Source: Xenorhabdus bovienii SS-2004 (GTDB taxonomy: Bacteria; Pseudomonadota; Gammaproteobacteria; Enterobacterales; Enterobacteriaceae). From it: a stretch of 64,000 nucleotides of DNA. Positions 61,095 to 64,000 of the stretch are shown here, in pieces. Within the stretch, counting starts at the first letter, position 1. Each line of letters starts with the position of its first letter. Location: positions 620,001-684,000 of the forward strand of contig NC_013892.1 in the NCBI RefSeq assembly GCF_000027225.1, written 5' to 3'. The position numbers and the translations under genes are program-made. Under the pieces are notes generated by a model that ran no database searches, was not told the origin of the DNA, and worked only from the letters and a program-made list of their open reading frames with translations.

Positions 61095-62306
61095 TTATGA
61101 TTTACCGCCACCCGCTTTCAGCAGTTTCACCGCGTTGCTGTCCACCAGCAAAGACCCCACGCGCTTGGTGGTGTAAAAGTGGATGAACGGCTTGTGGGTG
61201 TACGGGTCACGCAATATGCGTACGCCCATGCGATCCAGAATGGTGTAGCAACGCTTGAAGTTACCGAACGCCACCGGCACGGCGTCCGCGCCCACATCGG
61301 CAAACTGCTCATTTTCCGCAATGCCGTAGCCCAGCAACGCAGAGGGTTGCCCCAGTTGCAGACCCGGTTGCCACAGATAATTGCCCTGACTGTCTTTCAG
61401 GGTGCGCACGGTGAACAGCATCTTGTTGTTCATCATGAACTTTGCCCCGTTGCGGTACGGCTTGCGTAGGGTGTAGATCAGCTGCATGATTTCGTCCGCC
61501 GTCACTTCGGTCGGCTTTTTCAGCAGCAGGTGCTGCAAGGTGCCCCACTTGCGCTCTTTGTCGGTCTGCGCGTCACTGCCGTAGGCCAGTAATCCCTTCG
61601 GCTTCTTGACCCCGTCGCCGTGGGTAAAGGCGTCTTCTTCCTGCTCGGCAAATTCCTGTGCCAGCTCCGCCGTGATGAAGGCCTCCACATCAAAGAAGGC
61701 ATCGTCCAGCATGGTCTGGGTGGCGGCGGGATTACCGTAAATCTCACCCCAGGTCGGTTCGATGGGCGTCAGCTTCGGTGTTTTCGTTTCCGGGCGTTCA
61801 TCGGTTTCGCCGACCCAGCCACTGTTGGTGCCACCCTGATTGACCAGCCGCTTAAAGTTGGGATTACCGACGGACACCACGCTGCATTCTGCCCGCATCA
61901 CCACTTCATCTTTCAGGGCGCTGATGATATTACGATCCAGCTCTTCGGGAACGGCATAACCGCCCTCGGGATCACTGACGGTCTGCATGGCTTTCTGCTC
62001 CAGTTCGGCCAGCCCGTCATCCTTACCCTTGCGGATAAACTGGGTAAAGGCGGTTTTGTGCTCAGACGCGGCCTTGTTATTGCTGCCGCCTGCCGGGCGT
62101 TTCAGTCCCGCCAGTTCTTCTTCCAGTGCGGTTTTCAGGCTATCCAGTTCAGACAGCTTGCCGTTCAGGGTGTCAACCTGCCCCGCCAGTTTGCCTTTTT
62201 CGGCCTCAATCGCGTCAAAGCGTTTATCATTCTTCTCTTTGAACTCGTCAAAGCGCCCCTTGATTTCCTGCGCGATCTGTTCAACGTCTTTCAATTCAAC
62301 TGCCAT
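61095..62306 (-). CDS. Major capsid protein (HK97 gp5 family)
   Basis: 403 residues. The first about 105 are a helical delta/scaffold domain (coiled coil, KFDEF-like, AEKGKLAGQVDTLNGKLSEL) that the protease should remove. The HK97 fold follows with DPEGGYAVPEELDRNIISAL, NQGGTNSGWVGETDERPET, AAxxT-like PAATQTMLDDAFFDVEAFI and the final GSLLVDSNAVKLLK. It is preceded by its protease gene, 14 bases away. Confidence 0.94.
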   Translation of the reverse strand: MAVELKDVEQIAQEIKGRFDEFKEKNDKRFDAIEAEKGKLAGQVDTLNGKLSELDSLKTALEEELAGLKRPAGGSNNKAASEHKTAFTQFIRKGKDDGLAELEQKAMQTVSDPEGGYAVPEELDRNIISALKDEVVMRAECSVVSVGNPNFKRLVNQGGTNSGWVGETDERPETKTPKLTPIEPTWGEIYGNPAATQTMLDDAFFDVEAFITAELAQEFAEQEEDAFTHGDGVKKPKGLLAYGSDAQTDKERKWGTLQHLLLKKPTEVTADEIMQLIYTLRKPYRNGAKFMMNNKMLFTVRTLKDSQGNYLWQPGLQLGQPSALLGYGIAENEQFADVGADAVPVAFGNFKRCYTILDRMGVRILRDPYTHKPFIHFYTTKRVGSLLVDSNAVKLLKAGGGKS

Positions 62307-62320
62307 AGTGGACTCCGTGA

Positions 62321-62980
62321 TTATTCAAAAGTAAGGGTTTTTAATGCATTCAAAATGGACACGTCCGTTTCAGCGTCACGCAGAGACAACGCGCCGTACC
62401 CCTCAGCCATAAATGCCTTGGCCTGGGAGCGGGAGAGTCCGACGTCGCGCAGGACCCGTTCAATACTTTTTGGGGCGGGAATGTCACCCCGGGCAAAGGC
62501 CGATTTCACCTCACTGACCCGGGCTTCGTCATTGGCCGGAAAGGTCACCAGACTCACTTCCCATAAATCGAGTTCTTTCAGTAAAAAGGCCTCTTTCGTC
62601 CGGTCGTATTCCCATTCTTTCAGGAGGTAGCCAATCGACAGGCCGGACAGTGACCCCGCTTTCAGGTGGGCATGCGCCCGTTTCGCCAGCGGATCGTCGT
62701 CAATCAGCAACCGCCCTTTCAGGTACAGCCCGACCTCATCTTCTTTCATCTCGGTATAGATACCGATGGGTTCGTCCATCCGGTGCTGCCAGAGCAACGC
62801 GGGTAAGCCGCCTTTTTCGCCCCACTGCTTCAGCGAGTTTTCAAAGGCACCGGGTAACACAATATCGTCATAACTGTCTTTCACCCCGAACACCGAACCG
62901 TAGCCTTCGAACTCGCCGGAGTCGCTGACCGATTTGATTTTCAGGGGGACATCAAGCCGTTTTTTGGTCATCATCGGCAT
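62321..62980 (-). CDS. Prohead protease (HK97 gp4 / peptidase S78)
   Basis: 219 residues. Predicted catalytic His in LLWQHRMDEPIG and Ser in AGSLSGLSIGY, with FEGYGSVFGVKDSYDDIV at the N-terminus. It matures the capsid by removing the delta domain. The start overlaps the portal stop by 29 bases; MTKKRLDVPLK from 62971 is an alternative start. Confidence 0.93.
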   Translation of the reverse strand: MPMMTKKRLDVPLKIKSVSDSGEFEGYGSVFGVKDSYDDIVLPGAFENSLKQWGEKGGLPALLWQHRMDEPIGIYTEMKEDEVGLYLKGRLLIDDDPLAKRAHAHLKAGSLSGLSIGYLLKEWEYDRTKEAFLLKELDLWEVSLVTFPANDEARVSEVKSAFARGDIPAPKSIERVLRDVGLSRSQAKAFMAEGYGALSLRDAETDVSILNALKTLTFE

Positions 62981-64000
62981 GGGATTCAGTCTCCGTCTTG
63001 GGTTTGGGGGGTGAATCGGGATCAGTGGTCATGTTCATCGGGGTCAGGTAGATATCCCCGCCTTCACGCGGGTTCAGTTCTTCCAGTTCCCGGCATTCGT
63101 TCGGCGAGTAAATCCCCCAGTTAATGCCCCGGGTGTACGCCTCAAAGCGGGATTTCATGTCCCCGCGCAGCAGCGCCCCGGTGTTGAACTTGGCATAAAA
63201 CTGCCCTTGCTTAGTCCCTTTCACCAGTCCGGCATTAATCCGCTGCTCGATACGGGTCAGGTATGGCACCAGTGAATAATTAATGAAACCGATCCCCAGA
63301 TTTTCAATGTTATTAAAGGTCGCCCGGTCGGTGTTCTGCACCATATGCAGGGGAACACGGAAGATGCGGCAAATCTCCTCAAGCTGAAATTTGCGGGTTT
63401 CCAGAAACTGGGCGTCTTCGGCGGACAGGCTAATCTGTTTCCATTGCAGCCCCATCTCAAGGATCATTGGTTTATGGGCGTTGACCAGTCCCTGATGGCG
63501 GGATTCAAAATCCGCTTTCAGGCGGTCAAAGGCGTCATCGGTCAATGACTGATCCGTTTGCAGTACGCCACTGGTCACGGCACCGTTACCGAACAGCCGG
63601 GAGCCGTGCTCTTCGGTGGCCAGCCCGAGTCCAATCGCCTGCCGCGCATAGGCAATCGGGCTTAATCCGATCAGGCCATCCAGTGTGAAGATACGCACAT
63701 GCCAGATCTCATCCTGGGTCAGTGTCCGGCTATCCCCGTTCGGGAAGGTGACCTGATATTCCGGCAACCAGTCACTGTTCAGTTTGGGTACAACGCTGCC
63801 CGGCTCAAGGGGCAGGAGTTCCACCACTTCGCCGAGCGCCTTGACTTTGTAGGCGTAGAAGTTGCCGCGCAGACACAGACAGGCAATCAGCAGCTCCCAG
63901 AATTCCTGGGGCGTCATGTAGTTGTTGGGTTTTACCGACAGCAGGGTGTTCAGCCGTTCGCGGGTCGCCCGTTTGTTCCCCCGCGCCAGTTGTTCATACA
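62952..64000 (-). CDS. Portal protein (HK97 gp3 family), start beyond window
   Basis: The frame is open to the window edge (QLARGNKRATRERLNTLLSVKPN before the internal Met at 63917). It shows FWELLIACLCLRGNFYAYK, EIWHVRIFTLDGLIGLSPI, CRIFRVPLHMV and LVPYLTRIEQRIN, the portal wing and stem motifs of the HK97 family. The C-terminus is acidic (KTETESHADDD). At least 350 residues are visible. Confidence 0.93.
   Translation of the reverse strand, partial: YEQLARGNKRATRERLNTLLSVKPNNYMTPQEFWELLIACLCLRGNFYAYKVKALGEVVELLPLEPGSVVPKLNSDWLPEYQVTFPNGDSRTLTQDEIWHVRIFTLDGLIGLSPIAYARQAIGLGLATEEHGSRLFGNGAVTSGVLQTDQSLTDDAFDRLKADFESRHQGLVNAHKPMILEMGLQWKQISLSAEDAQFLETRKFQLEEICRIFRVPLHMVQNTDRATFNNIENLGIGFINYSLVPYLTRIEQRINAGLVKGTKQGQFYAKFNTGALLRGDMKSRFEAYTRGINWGIYSPNECRELEELNPREGGDIYLTPMNMTTDPDSPPKPKTETESHADDDQKTA

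Noticed and set aside
61620..62630. 336-codon plus-strand frame
   Set aside because: Lies opposite the capsid and protease genes, whose families are clear. GC-rich codon bias produces the antisense frame.

Overview
The window looks like a chromosome segment from the entomopathogenic Morganellaceae, most likely Xenorhabdus (possibly Photorhabdus). The genus is inferred from near-E. coli housekeeping proteins and gene order, the 16S rRNA sequence and the heavy IS load; no search was run.

Region 1 (1-16,050) is conserved core. It holds lpxB (cut by the window edge)-rnhB-dnaE-accA, an EamA exporter, tilS, rof, nlpE, proS, trmO, rcsF and the methionine importer metQ-metI-metN with tandem MetJ boxes. 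It follows the E. coli order with several genes missing or replaced between accA and proS.

Region 2 (16,050-23,000) is an accessory insert between metN and gmhB, which are adjacent in E. coli. It carries a 190-bp MITE-like element with a 12-bp target duplication, a probable amino-acid-modifying 2OG-Fe(II) oxygenase coupled to a LysE-type exporter, and an IS graveyard: IS110/IS1111 remnants, then an IS982 copy inside an IS3-family copy inside an IS5-family remnant.

Region 3 (23,000-29,170) is gmhB followed by a complete rRNA operon (P1/P2 promoters, boxA, 16S, tRNA-Glu, 23S, 5S, tRNA-Asp, terminator).

Region 4 (29,170-39,430) is a flexible zone. It has two tandem near-identical IS1111-group copies with extra orphan ends, a secreted protein, a PhzF-family protein, a small Cys-rich secreted peptide, lldD beside a decayed permease, an RBBP9-like hydrolase, and a NADAR gene split by an IS1-family element.

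Region 5 (39,430-64,000, continuing past the window) is a siphovirus-type prophage read leftwards: HK97-like portal, protease, capsid and connectors, then a lambda-like tail module (U, V, G/GT, H, M, L, K, I, J) and a tail fibre. It is interrupted by a third IS1111 copy between I and J. Two morons stand out. One is a lipoprotein gene with its own terminator. The other is a divergent AT-rich cassette of Hcp, a DUF6402-like protein and a small membrane protein, resembling an orphan type VI effector/immunity unit lodged between J and the tail fibre. A tail-anchored DEDDh exonuclease, a Cro-like regulator and about 2 kb of repeat-rich noncoding DNA lie at the left side of the prophage. No integrase, terminase or lysis genes are visible.
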